NCBI RefSeq assembly: GCF_030817595.1 | Contig: NZ_JAUSZN010000001.1 | Span: 5,082,001 to 5,146,000 of the forward strand | Direction: 5' to 3' | Source: Neobacillus niacini | GTDB taxonomy: Bacteria > Bacillota > Bacilli > Bacillales > Cytobacillaceae | Length of the DNA: 64,000 bases | Shown here: positions 45,466 through 53,530 of the stretch, in pieces | How positions within the stretch are numbered: position 1 is the stretch's first letter | Layout of the letters: each line of letters begins with the position of its first letter | Position numbers and translations under genes: made by a program | The notes under the pieces: model-generated | What the model was told of the DNA's origin: nothing | The model's input: the letters and a program-made list of their open reading frames with translations, nothing else | Database searches by the model: none

Positions 45466-46353
45466 ATGAGTAAATATTTAGCTTTTGATATCGGCGGAAC
45501 ATTTATTAAATACGGATTAGTTACCGAACATGCTGAAATCCTAGAGAACAATAAAGTGAAAACACCTGGTACATTAGATGAACTGCTATTGATTATTAAA
45601 AATCTTGCAGAGACGAATTCAGATATAAAAGGAATTGCGATTAGTGCACCTGGTGCTGTTTCGGATGAAGGCGTGATTTATGGTTCCAGTGCCATTCGTT
45701 ATTTACATGGACCAAATATCAAAAATTTGGTTAATGAGCTAACTTCACTGCCGATTTACTTAGAAAATGACGCCAATTGTGCGGGATATGCTGAGATTTG
45801 GAACGGCGCAGCTAAGGGGAAAAAAGATGTGCTTGTTATGGTGATTGGAACCGGGATTGGCGGATCGGTGTTTAAAAACGGCCAATTGCATAAAGGGGCC
45901 AATCTCCATGGCGGCGAATTCGGTTATATGCTGCTAACTGGTGACATTCAAGACAGCAATGATGTTTGGAGCAGAGCGGCTTCAACCGCTGCACTGGTGA
46001 GAGATGTCGCGAAAAGAAAGCAAATCGATGTAGAGTCTATTTCTGGTGAACAAATTTTTGAGCTAGCTGATTCAGGAGATACAGATTGTATCGAAGCTAT
46101 CAATCATTTCTATCACTTATTAGCCGTAGGGATTTATAACCTGCAGTACATTTATGATCCTGAAGTGATTGTTATCGGTGGTGGAATCAGTGCAAGAGAC
46201 GATCTAATTGATGGAATCAATGGGAAGCTGGATAACATTTTATCAAGAGTGGACCTAGCGAAGATTAAACCGGAAATCGTGGCATGTAAGTATCGTCAAA
46301 ATGCCAACTTACTAGGAGCAGTATACGGTGCTATGCACACTAGATTGAAATAG
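45466..46353 (+). CDS. ROK-family sugar kinase, beta-glucoside-kinase-like
   Basis: A 295-residue cytoplasmic kinase with DIGGTFIKYG at residues 8-17 (ATP phosphate loop), catalytic Asp102 in LENDANC, and IGTGIGG at 127-133. It lacks the CxCGxxGC zinc motif of glucokinases and NagC-type ROK proteins, and has EFGYML at 151-156 where those have E-x-G-H. These two features, its 295-residue length and its GAxxxxGEFGYML segment resemble beta-glucoside kinases (BglK), ROK proteins that phosphorylate cellobiose and similar glycosides. The GH1 gene lies upstream. Glucose, fructose or N-acetylhexosamine remain possible substrates. The ribosome site is weak (AGGGG about 11 bases upstream). Confidence 0.85.
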   Translation: MSKYLAFDIGGTFIKYGLVTEHAEILENNKVKTPGTLDELLLIIKNLAETNSDIKGIAISAPGAVSDEGVIYGSSAIRYLHGPNIKNLVNELTSLPIYLENDANCAGYAEIWNGAAKGKKDVLVMVIGTGIGGSVFKNGQLHKGANLHGGEFGYMLLTGDIQDSNDVWSRAASTAALVRDVAKRKQIDVESISGEQIFELADSGDTDCIEAINHFYHLLAVGIYNLQYIYDPEVIVIGGGISARDDLIDGINGKLDNILSRVDLAKIKPEIVACKYRQNANLLGAVYGAMHTRLK

Positions 46354-46363
46354 ATTTTTAGTT

Positions 46364-46400
46364 AAAACCGCTTGGGTTCTAGTCATCCAAGCGGTTTTTG
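46364..46400 (+). terminator. Terminator of the second sugar locus
   Basis: AAAACCGCTTGG and CCAAGCGGTTTT (46364-46375 and 46387-46398), a perfect 12-bp stem with an 11-base loop, followed by TTG. It ends the operon from the binding-protein gene to the ROK gene. Confidence 0.85.
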
Positions 46401-46442
46401 CTTAGCCTTTCTGAAAATTATGAGATAAAGCAAGGTGTTTTC

Positions 46443-46451
46443 TGGTATAAT
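46443..46451 (+). promoter_or_regulatory. Extended -10 promoter of the small membrane protein gene
   Basis: TGGTATAAT, with the extended TG element and a perfect TATAAT, lies 46 bases upstream of the gene start. No convincing -35 box. Confidence 0.6.
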
Positions 46452-46496
46452 ATAATATTAAGAATATACTTTTGAACAAAGCAAGGAGAGGGAATT

Positions 46497-46757
46497 TTGG
46501 AAGGTTTTTTTGGCTTGGCTTTAAATGTCATCCTCACCATTTATCTAGTCATTGATTCTAAAAAGCATGGTAAGAACCCTGTTCTGTGGGGGATTCTTGG
46601 TGTCGTTTTCGGTGCGATTGCTTTAGGGATTTATTTAATTCGAACAGATAGAAAGTTAGTCGGCTGGATCGTTACCATTCTAAGTATTATCGGATATTTA
46701 GCTCTAATCCTAATCGTTGGCTTGGCAATACTATTTACAGTCGCGGGATTTTCATAA
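46497..46757 (+). CDS. Small membrane protein (86 residues)
   Basis: An 86-residue protein with three hydrophobic stretches: residues about 4-18, then 28-46 after a short KKHGKNP loop, and 55-82. The order is a short loop followed by LWGILGVVFGAIALGIYLI. No family was recognised beyond the general look of PLDc_N-like or CcmD-sized membrane proteins. The start is a TTG with AAGGAGAGGG 5 bases upstream, and it has its own extended -10 promoter and a terminator on the far side, so it is an independent unit. Function unknown. Confidence 0.75.
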   Translation: MEGFFGLALNVILTIYLVIDSKKHGKNPVLWGILGVVFGAIALGIYLIRTDRKLVGWIVTILSIIGYLALILIVGLAILFTVAGFS

Positions 46758-46759
46758 GA

Positions 46760-46788
46760 AAAAGGAAGGGGATTCCCTTCCTTTTTTC
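46760..46788 (+). terminator. Terminator of the small membrane protein gene
   Basis: AAGGAAGGG-GATT-CCCTTCCTT with six T residues following. Confidence 0.9.
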
Positions 46789-46827
46789 TATAAGATTTGA
46801 AAGTATAAAATTTCCGACTTTGAGAAT

Positions 46828-47125
46828 TGTCTGGCTTGGAGCGCCTAGGGGCTCGGGGTCATAAGCATGTCTAGTTGCGGCTCCTTGGGACTCGAGTCAT
46901 AAGCCGTCCCCTAGGAAAAATTGAACTGCATTTTTCCCTGAAGAAGGCAAAAAGCGCCTTCTTGCAGGGTTCGTCTTATGCCTTCGTCCCAGGGCAGTCG
47001 CCTCCACATTTTAGACAATCCGTCAAGAAGGTAAAAACCAACCTTCTCGCCGGCTCGTCTTATGCCTGTCGCCCCTAGGAAAAATTGAACTGCATTTTTC
47101 CCTGTGCAAGGTGCTTCCGCTTTTC
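46828..47125. repeat. Composite intergenic repeat with internal duplication
   Basis: About 300 bases without a real gene. A 33-base stretch beginning CCCCTAGGAAAAATTGAACT occurs twice exactly, at 46908-46940 and 47072-47104. Each copy is followed or preceded by a related hairpin of GAAGG/CCTTC arms (46942-46965 and 47024-47049) and by TCGTCTTATGCC. The start GAGCGCCTAGGGGCTCGGGG and end GTGCTTCCGCTTTTCTTATC recall an intergenic element seen in many Bacillus genomes. Reading frames through it look accidental. Confidence 0.7.
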
Positions 47126-48247
47126 TTATCTAGCGGCGACAATCGATTTTCTTTTATACAACAATGCTCCCAGCATAAAGGACAGTGCACCCCATATGAC
47201 CAACACTCCGATCCCAAACCAAAGTGTACTTGAGAACAGACCCGTCTCATAAACCATACTATCTCTCAAGCCTTCGGCAAAATAGGTGAGAGGCAGGAGA
47301 TTGGATACCGGCTGCAGCCACTCCGGCATGGTTTCAACCGGAAAGAAGACGCCGCTCAAAAACATCATGAGGAAGCTGACAATGTTTGCTACACCCATAT
47401 ACGCATTTTGTGTTTGGCTGAAAGATGAAATGAGGTAGCCTACGGCATTGAAAGATAAAGCACCTATTAAAAAAACAATAAGCAGGCTGGAAAAATTGAT
47501 GTAAAGGTTTGCTCCAAAGATGAAAACTCCAATTAACGATAGCAGCAGGATTTGGATAATACTGAATAACAGCCGCATAACCATATCACTTAGGCCAAAT
47601 ATCCCCATATTGGCAGGTGTCATCCGCAGCCTTTTAATCAAGCCTTTTCTGCGCATTTCCACTAAATCGACCATTCCAAACAGTCCGCCTTGAGCAATCG
47701 ATAAGGCAATCATCCCGGTTAAAAGAAAATCGGTATAGTTTAATTCGTTACTTCCACTCGTAACGGATTCAAACTGAATATCAAAGGTAGGGGCTGCACC
47801 GACAGCAGACAAGTTTGCCTGTTGAACAATTTTATCAAGAATCGCTGTAAGGGCTTGTGTTGTCACCCCTTTTTCATCTTCCTTGTTAACGACAAGTACG
47901 AAAGACGTGTCTTCTGCCGATTCTGGCAGGACAATCGCCGCGTCGACTTCTTGATCTATTACCCCTTGCTCGGCCGTTTCTCGGCTCACCGGCTCACCTG
48001 ATTTTACATCAAGGATGGGAAGTTGATTGATTTGCGTTAATAGCATTTCAGATGTCGGATTTGGATTAGCTGCTACAATCGCTATTTCCGATTGAAATTC
48101 ATCATCTGAACTTCCACTAAAAATCACCATAAAGATAACCATTAAGATAACAGGGAAGAAGATTCCCCAGAACCATGCTTGTTTTTCACGAAGGGTTAAT
48201 TTTAACTGTGCCGCAAACATTTTTTTAAACTGGTTAAAATTGCTCAA
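47126..48247 (-). CDS. ABC-2 type exporter permease
   Basis: A 373-residue membrane protein of the ABC2_membrane_3 kind. The first helix (residues about 20-40) is followed by an extracytoplasmic domain to about 170, and then five helices toward the C-terminus, with the conserved MRRKGLIKRLRMTPAN segment near 215. The start is a TTG at 48247, with GGAGGG in the end of the ATPase gene and a single base between the two. Together they form an exporter, likely of a drug, lipid-like molecule or peptide; the DrrAB and linearmycin LnrLMN families are comparable. Substrate unknown. Confidence 0.88.
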   Translation of the reverse strand: MSNFNQFKKMFAAQLKLTLREKQAWFWGIFFPVILMVIFMVIFSGSSDDEFQSEIAIVAANPNPTSEMLLTQINQLPILDVKSGEPVSRETAEQGVIDQEVDAAIVLPESAEDTSFVLVVNKEDEKGVTTQALTAILDKIVQQANLSAVGAAPTFDIQFESVTSGSNELNYTDFLLTGMIALSIAQGGLFGMVDLVEMRRKGLIKRLRMTPANMGIFGLSDMVMRLLFSIIQILLLSLIGVFIFGANLYINFSSLLIVFLIGALSFNAVGYLISSFSQTQNAYMGVANIVSFLMMFLSGVFFPVETMPEWLQPVSNLLPLTYFAEGLRDSMVYETGLFSSTLWFGIGVLVIWGALSFMLGALLYKRKSIVAAR

Positions 48248-48248
48248 G

Positions 48249-49178
48249 TTAATCCCTCCATTCCTTACCGGTAAAGGCAATAAAGACATCCTCTAGACTC
48301 ATTTCACGTATGGAGACCTGTTCCACTTGATAGTCCTTTTCCTTTGTAAACTTAAACAACTCTAAAAGTGTATCCTCAGGCTTAATGGTCCAGAGCTTTA
48401 ATACCTCACCTTCACGCTCTATACGAGCTACAGAGCTAAGATTGTCCGCGAAAATAGCAGCCTCTTCAGCCGCTTTTTCTCCATCTAAGAAGGATAGGCG
48501 AACTTCTCTTTCCTTTGTTAATTTTTCAATGAGGGCTGACGGGGTATCGATGGTAACGATATTACCTTGGTCCACAATACAAACACGATCGCTCAGTTTT
48601 TCTGCTTCTTCCATATAATGTGTGGTTAGAATAGTCGTTTTACCTAACTTTTTTAGTTCGAGGATAATGTCCCATATGTGACGGCGTGCCTGTGGATCAA
48701 GGCCTGTGGTCGGTTCATCAAGGAAAATAATATCGGGATCACTAATCATCGCCAGTCCAATCGCGAGTCGCTGGCGCTGACCGCCTGAAAGTTTCTTTAC
48801 TTGATTTTTACGATGGTCGGTTAGGTTAATCAGTTGAAGAATCTCTTCCGTTGGCCTTGCCCTTTCGTAGAAAGTGGCAAAAAGATCTAAATTTTCTTCT
48901 GGGGTTAATAAGTCAAACATCGCACTGGATTGAGGTTGAACGCCAATTTTCATCTTTATTGCAACAGCATGCTGTCCCCAGTTCATGTCCCCAAAACGGA
49001 TTTCGCCATGGTCAGGTGTTACCAAGCCTTCAATCATTTCCAGTGTGGTCGTTTTTCCTGCTCCATTTGGCCCGATGATGGTGAACACTTCTCCTGCCTC
49101 CACAGAGAAGCTAATGTCCTGAACAGCCCTGATTGATCCGAATGATTTTTGTAAGTTTTTCACTTCTAGAACGTTCAT
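48249..49178 (-). CDS. ABC exporter ATP-binding protein
   Basis: A 309-residue ATPase with Walker A GPNGAGKTT at residues 37-45, the signature LSGGQRQR near 137, Walker B IIFLDEPTTGLDP near 155 and a switch His in TTHYMEEAEKL. A C-terminal extension of about 90 residues is typical of DrrA/CcmA-like export ATPases. It lies upstream of the permease gene with one base between, so they are coupled. It supplies energy for the ABC-2 exporter. The gene is flanked upstream by DoxX copy B, which is divergent. Confidence 0.92.
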   Translation of the reverse strand: MNVLEVKNLQKSFGSIRAVQDISFSVEAGEVFTIIGPNGAGKTTTLEMIEGLVTPDHGEIRFGDMNWGQHAVAIKMKIGVQPQSSAMFDLLTPEENLDLFATFYERARPTEEILQLINLTDHRKNQVKKLSGGQRQRLAIGLAMISDPDIIFLDEPTTGLDPQARRHIWDIILELKKLGKTTILTTHYMEEAEKLSDRVCIVDQGNIVTIDTPSALIEKLTKEREVRLSFLDGEKAAEEAAIFADNLSSVARIEREGEVLKLWTIKPEDTLLELFKFTKEKDYQVEQVSIREMSLEDVFIAFTGKEWRD

Positions 49179-49285
49179 TTTGTCTCCTGCCTTTCCTTGC
49201 AGCTTCGGACTATTGCCCTGTTTCTCTATATGTTCTATTTAAGGAAATCATTCGAACTTTATGCTAAATTCGCTGGAGTTCTTGC

Positions 49286-49959
49286 TGTTCAACATTCCGC
49301 CATAACATTTCAAACAAACTGTGAACTTAACACTATCCCCATATTATTAACTCTCGAAATTTAATATAGTATGAGTATAAAGAACAACCAAATATTGAAA
49401 GGCGGAATGACTTATGTTTAACAATTTTTTAAGAGAAAATAAAATCTCTGCAGCTATTTTAACTATTATTCGTTTATACCTTGGCTACTCTTGGTTCACA
49501 GCGGGTCTTCATAAACTTACAGGCGGCTTTGACGCTTCAGGATTTTTAAAAGGAGCAACAGCTAATCCCGTTAAAGGTCCAGATGGCACCATGGTGTATG
49601 CTTGGTATGTAGATTTCTTAAAAGGCTTTGCCCTACCAAACATTGATGTCTTCAACTTCATCGTTCCTTGGGGCGAAACATTAATTGGTTTAGGACTTCT
49701 ATTAGGATGTTTAACAACGGCAGCAATGTTCTTTGGTTTAGTAATGAACTTCAGCTTCTTCTTAGCAGGAACAGTTTCTCATAACCCAACAGACATTTTC
49801 TTAGGTTTCATCATCTTAACAGCAGGATTCAACGCAGGCAGATACGGTTTAGACCGCTGGGTAGTACCTTTCATCAACAAAACAGTTAGCAAAAATAAAG
49901 CAAAAGCAACAGTATAATACAGGCGGCAAAAAGACGATTCGCTCCCCCTCGAATCGTCT
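49286..49959 (+). repeat. Duplicated DoxX cassette, copy B
   Basis: Matches 25591-26270 in upstream region, coding sequence and terminator, in the same orientation about 23.7 kb apart. The flanks (SARP-like or other genes) are not shared, so the duplicated unit is the gene with its own control sequences. Confidence 0.85.
49414..49917 (+). CDS. DoxX family membrane protein, copy B
   Basis: A 167-residue protein with four membrane helices, almost identical to the protein at 25719 up to residue 157: the visible changes include Phe to Leu before HKLT, His to Gly in the KxFALP segment, and Tyr to Phe before NAGR. The C-terminal tail differs (KTVSKNKAKATV). Third-codon-position changes are more frequent than amino-acid changes, which suggests selection on the protein. 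It has the same ribosome site and terminator as copy A. It lies divergent from the ABC exporter genes. Function unknown; DoxX-like proteins are tied to redox stress. Confidence 0.85.
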   Translation: MFNNFLRENKISAAILTIIRLYLGYSWFTAGLHKLTGGFDASGFLKGATANPVKGPDGTMVYAWYVDFLKGFALPNIDVFNFIVPWGETLIGLGLLLGCLTTAAMFFGLVMNFSFFLAGTVSHNPTDIFLGFIILTAGFNAGRYGLDRWVVPFINKTVSKNKAKATV

Positions 49960-49967
49960 TTTTTTAC
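49929..49967 (+). terminator. Terminator shared by DoxX copy B and the GH84 gene
   Basis: GACGATTCG (49933-49941) and CGAATCGTC (49950-49958) with an 8-base loop and T runs on both strands, between the convergent DoxX and GH84 genes. It is the same hairpin as after DoxX copy A. Confidence 0.85.
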
Positions 49968-49975
49968 TGAATAGC

Positions 49976-52900
49976 TTATTTTTTATCAACTTTTATTTCA
50001 AAAATAGCTGGTGCTTTTCCTTCCGGCCATTCAATCTTTAGGTCTATCACAGGCGGGATATGATCCGTTGAGAAAAATTGGTAGCCAGAATCAACCGTTC
50101 CAAGATTTCTCCAACCTTTTGTCGTTCTAACAGAAACCTTACTGCCTGATAAGTCGTTTTGATTTTCTAAAATAGTGATCCCCGTTACAGTTTTTTCTGC
50201 TTCCCCAATGTGATAAAGAATTTCACCAGCTTCTGTTCCTGCCGGTTTGAATTTCGTATTGAGATTGCCATCGATTAGGTAATCCTTGGTATTTCCGTTT
50301 ATATTTGCTGCAGTGGTTGAAATTGTTGGATTATTGACCTCAGGGTAATACTTGCCATCATTGATGACCAATTCCTGCATCCGCACCCACTTATCTGAAC
50401 CAACCTTTGTTCTTGTCATCTTAAACCTTAAGTACTTGATCTTTTGATCTAAATCTCTGACTTCTTTTGCTCGGTATGGGGATTCGTGCTGGTCAAATAT
50501 CGCTTCGGCCAGGTCTGCATTTGCAGCTTCACCCTCATTTGGACCATCTTGGCTGCCAAAGGTCATGACGGTGGTCCATTCGTTTCCATCTAATGAAGTC
50601 TCAATAATAGCGTGTCTTGGGTAATCATGCTCGCCCTCATTAATCACTGCTTTTAGACTATTAAGTGTAATTTCTTGACCCATATCATAGGTAATATACT
50701 TACCGGCTGTTTGACTATTCTTAAACCAACCAGGCGTATTGAAGTCGCCATCAAAGAGGCCAAGTGGGTTTTCTACACTTGTATAATTTGTTTCTTTGAC
50801 GGATTTAGGCTCAACCTCAAAGGATGTTACGGTTAGACGATCTAATGTAAACTCTACGGGTTTTGCTTGGTTATTAAGCAGCCTAATATATCTGGCATCA
50901 GCGGGAGCAGCGTCGCTTTTTACCTTCTCCCACTTTAAGCCATTTAAGGATGTTTCTAGTGCTAATACTTTTACAGTAGGGGATTCAATGTCCAATACAT
51001 CCTTGACTCTGCTTAATTTTACGCCTAGGTATTCGCCTTTGTTTAGCGTAATTGAACCCGCCGCATTAATGGAAGTGGTTGTCTTGTTTTCTGTTAGTTC
51101 AACGTTTTTGTACGCTTCTACATTCGTAAAGATACTAGCTCTTGTTTCTGCCTCTTGAAGTTCCAGCAGTTGTGAAACCTTTGGTGAAATTTTAGACTCT
51201 AAGTTATCGGTAAATGGCTGCAGCCTCTTTTTTGCTGGTTTTGCTTTCATCGTGCCGCTTAATAATGGTCGATCATAGTTTAAGCTTTGCTGACGTAAGG
51301 CAGTTGCTTTTGCATAGTGATTCCAGGTGTCTGATTTATTCCCTTCTTCAATGGCAAGGTCTGTTTTAATAAACTCGATGTCAGCTAATACCATGTCTCT
51401 TAACGCTTTGACAAATGGCGCTAACTCTTCCTTTAACTTTTCATTTTTTGTTTTTGCTAAAAATTCGTTTGCGGCGTCAGCAATGATTTGCAGCTGTGCA
51501 ATTGCTTCGGGTGCCACATCTTTTAATGATTCCGTGTTATTCACTTTAGAAGTAATAGAATCTAACAAACTCTTAATATCTTCACTCTCTGACAGTTTAA
51601 GTCCATTTGGATCGGCATCGGACATATGTTTTGCTAAGGTATGAAACTCATCTGCTGCTTCTGGTTCGATATAGTGAAAGCTGTCCTCCCAGCTTTTTTG
51701 TGCATCAAACTTTTCTGTATTCCACGCATAATCAGCAACAGCGAATATGGCAATTTTTGAGGCTTCAGCTTCCTGCATCGGGTTAGTCACAGCACCAGCG
51801 AGATTTTCAATGCCAGTCTGAAGCATTTCCCCTTTTCCTAAAAACACCCGAGACATATCGACATCATTAACAGGCCAGTTGAGCCAGAATAATGGATCTC
51901 TTCGTGTTACACCGCCATTACTTCTGTTCTTAAATACATCAATGGTCGACTGGACAATTGGGGCACAGGTTGTGGAACCAGTCCAGAAGATTTGTATATT
52001 TTCATCAAATCCCTTTTCGTACGCATTTAGCTCGGCAGCATTCCACGCCCAGCTGGAATTATAGCTTGCCGGACAGTATAAGATATCATAAACATCGCCT
52101 TTTGCCTTTGCCCATTGGGAGACAGCCTCCATCAATTGGACCACATAATCAAGTGGAAGATTTCCAACGTCATCACCGAGTACACCGAATTGACGTACCC
52201 CCACATCATATAATTGATCGAACTTTGCCAGCATTTTTTCTGTATTTTCCGGAAGTAACTCCATAGCGGCTTGTTGCCCTTGTGTTCGAGCAATATGTGC
52301 CACCTCTCCTAATGGGGAGATTGTCCAAACAAAACGAGTTTTTGTCTCATTCCCTACTTGAGCCATTTCGCCAATTTCAGCTAACATTTCTGCTGGATAA
52401 GGCTCTCCCCATTTTTCTCTATGATATGGGTCGTCCTTTGGTGCAAAGACATAGGAAGTTGCTTTAAATTGACCGCCAAACTCCATGAGTGACATACGGT
52501 CCTCATTGCTCCACGGAATTCCGTAGTATCCTTCAATAAAACCTCTGATTTCTGTATTGGCATAGTCGTTAATGGTTAAATGCCGGACAACCTTGTCAGG
52601 GGATTGTGCCAGGATAGAGTTTAATGTCACCACACCATAGAAGCTTGCGTCTGTGTCTTTACCTAGAATTGTAATCGCATTCTCTTGAATGTCTAATTGG
52701 TAGGCGTCAATTTTTGAAAAATCGCTGCCCTCGCTATTTATATTTGCTGCTGCATGGGAATCTACTGGACCATTTGAGCCTTTTGTTCCTACTAAAATAT
52801 TTATTTTATCATCTGCTGGTTTGGTCCCAATTTCTGGGGTGGAGTAGCCATTTTGTTTAAAAATCGTTTCTACTTTTTTTCTTGTAACGGAGTCTATGGT

Positions 52901-53098
52901 GTTGTCGTAAATGACTTGAATGGTTTTGTCTAATGTAAGAGAGCCTTCATGGTAGATTATATCTTGGGGTAAAGGGTATATTTCATATTCCATAGGTGAA
53001 TCCTCCTGTGCTGCTGCAGTAAAGGTGCTCATGCTCATTACGGTTGAAAACAACATTGTAAAAATGATGGATAAATTGAGCCAAAACTTGGTTTTCAA
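49976..53098 (-). CDS. Secreted GH84 beta-N-acetylglucosaminidase with discoidin-type domains
   Basis: A 1040-residue secreted glycosidase. The signal peptide (residues 1-30) ends TFTAAAQ. A GH20b-like N-domain (about 35-165) precedes the GH84 catalytic barrel, GFIEGYYGIPWSNEDR at 186-201. The adjacent Asp309-Asp310 in FGVLGDDVGN are the substrate-assisted catalytic pair of this family. The rest includes a helical domain (about 490-650) and F5/8-type carbohydrate-binding domains near 740-900. No LPxTG anchor or S-layer repeat was seen. Its relatives remove terminal GlcNAc from host glycans and hyaluronan. The gene is transcribed away from GH85 and preceded by an attenuator-like leader. Confidence 0.92.
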   Translation of the reverse strand: MKTKFWLNLSIIFTMLFSTVMSMSTFTAAAQEDSPMEYEIYPLPQDIIYHEGSLTLDKTIQVIYDNTIDSVTRKKVETIFKQNGYSTPEIGTKPADDKINILVGTKGSNGPVDSHAAANINSEGSDFSKIDAYQLDIQENAITILGKDTDASFYGVVTLNSILAQSPDKVVRHLTINDYANTEIRGFIEGYYGIPWSNEDRMSLMEFGGQFKATSYVFAPKDDPYHREKWGEPYPAEMLAEIGEMAQVGNETKTRFVWTISPLGEVAHIARTQGQQAAMELLPENTEKMLAKFDQLYDVGVRQFGVLGDDVGNLPLDYVVQLMEAVSQWAKAKGDVYDILYCPASYNSSWAWNAAELNAYEKGFDENIQIFWTGSTTCAPIVQSTIDVFKNRSNGGVTRRDPLFWLNWPVNDVDMSRVFLGKGEMLQTGIENLAGAVTNPMQEAEASKIAIFAVADYAWNTEKFDAQKSWEDSFHYIEPEAADEFHTLAKHMSDADPNGLKLSESEDIKSLLDSITSKVNNTESLKDVAPEAIAQLQIIADAANEFLAKTKNEKLKEELAPFVKALRDMVLADIEFIKTDLAIEEGNKSDTWNHYAKATALRQQSLNYDRPLLSGTMKAKPAKKRLQPFTDNLESKISPKVSQLLELQEAETRASIFTNVEAYKNVELTENKTTTSINAAGSITLNKGEYLGVKLSRVKDVLDIESPTVKVLALETSLNGLKWEKVKSDAAPADARYIRLLNNQAKPVEFTLDRLTVTSFEVEPKSVKETNYTSVENPLGLFDGDFNTPGWFKNSQTAGKYITYDMGQEITLNSLKAVINEGEHDYPRHAIIETSLDGNEWTTVMTFGSQDGPNEGEAANADLAEAIFDQHESPYRAKEVRDLDQKIKYLRFKMTRTKVGSDKWVRMQELVINDGKYYPEVNNPTISTTAANINGNTKDYLIDGNLNTKFKPAGTEAGEILYHIGEAEKTVTGITILENQNDLSGSKVSVRTTKGWRNLGTVDSGYQFFSTDHIPPVIDLKIEWPEGKAPAIFEIKVDKK

Positions 53099-53187
53099 AA
53101 AACATTCCCCTCTTTCTTTTGAAATTTTAAGCCTATGTTTTTTTGCAATCCTCCTTTTCCATTTTTTATATTTTGGTTGTTTGCTAG

Positions 53188-53243
53188 AAAATAAAAAGGC
53201 ACAGAAAACTCACGAGAAATAATCTCGTTCTGTTTTCCATGCC
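53188..53243 (-). terminator. Attenuator-like hairpin in the GH84 leader
   Basis: On the reverse strand a long stem (arms 53243-53223 and 53217-53198, AGA-rich, about 17 pairs) with a 5-base loop ends in TTTTTATTTTC. It lies 95-145 bases upstream of the GH84 ATG and downstream of the promoter. A full terminator inside the leader implies conditional readthrough. Its upstream arm has GGATCCTACTAGGCATGG, loosely like the BglG/LicT RAT antiterminator, but the match is weak. Confidence 0.55.
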
Positions 53244-53282
53244 TAGTAGGATCCAGTCACATGAAACCAAATATATACCATA

Positions 53283-53312
53283 ATTCTAAAACGCTTACAT
53301 CATGAAGGTCAA
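53283..53312 (-). promoter_or_regulatory. GH84 promoter with overlapping cre box
   Basis: Reading the reverse strand: TTGACC (53312-53307), an 18-base spacer and TAGAAT (53288-53283). The cre-like box ATGTAAGCGTTTTAG (53300-53286) lies in the spacer and -10, with 13 of 15 consensus matches. The remaining 160 bases toward the GH85 promoter show nothing definite. Confidence 0.6.
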
Positions 53313-53471
53313 TGCATTTCCTATATTTGGTAATAAAGTACCACGAAGAAAAATCTAAGTAGGTGAAAAGGAGTAACTGATATTCTAGCAAACATTATCA
53401 CCTCAACTTGCTTCTTTAATTTAGACAGCAAATCTATTAATACTCCACTATTATAAAAATGGACCGAATTT

Positions 53472-53494
53472 TATAATAATTGGAAGTGCTTCCA
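53472..53494 (+). promoter_or_regulatory. GH85 -10 element and cre-like operator
   Basis: TATAAT (53472-53477) is followed by TGGAAG-TG-CTTCCA (53481-53494), a palindrome with 6-bp arms around TG. It has the same central TG and position as the operator before the LplB-type permease at 19440. No clear -35 box. Confidence 0.55.
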
Positions 53495-53530
53495 TTTTTG
53501 AGGAGCAATAAATGTTAGAGGAGGAGCAAT

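Noticed and set aside
46875..47078. Open frame of 67 codons within the intergenic repeat
   Set aside because: It lies inside the duplicated repeat, has no ribosome site, and its sequence is low complexity.
53188..53243. BglG/LicT RAT antiterminator
   Set aside because: Only a few bases agree, and no BglG-family gene or PTS glucoside locus is near. The attenuator is reported without naming the factor.
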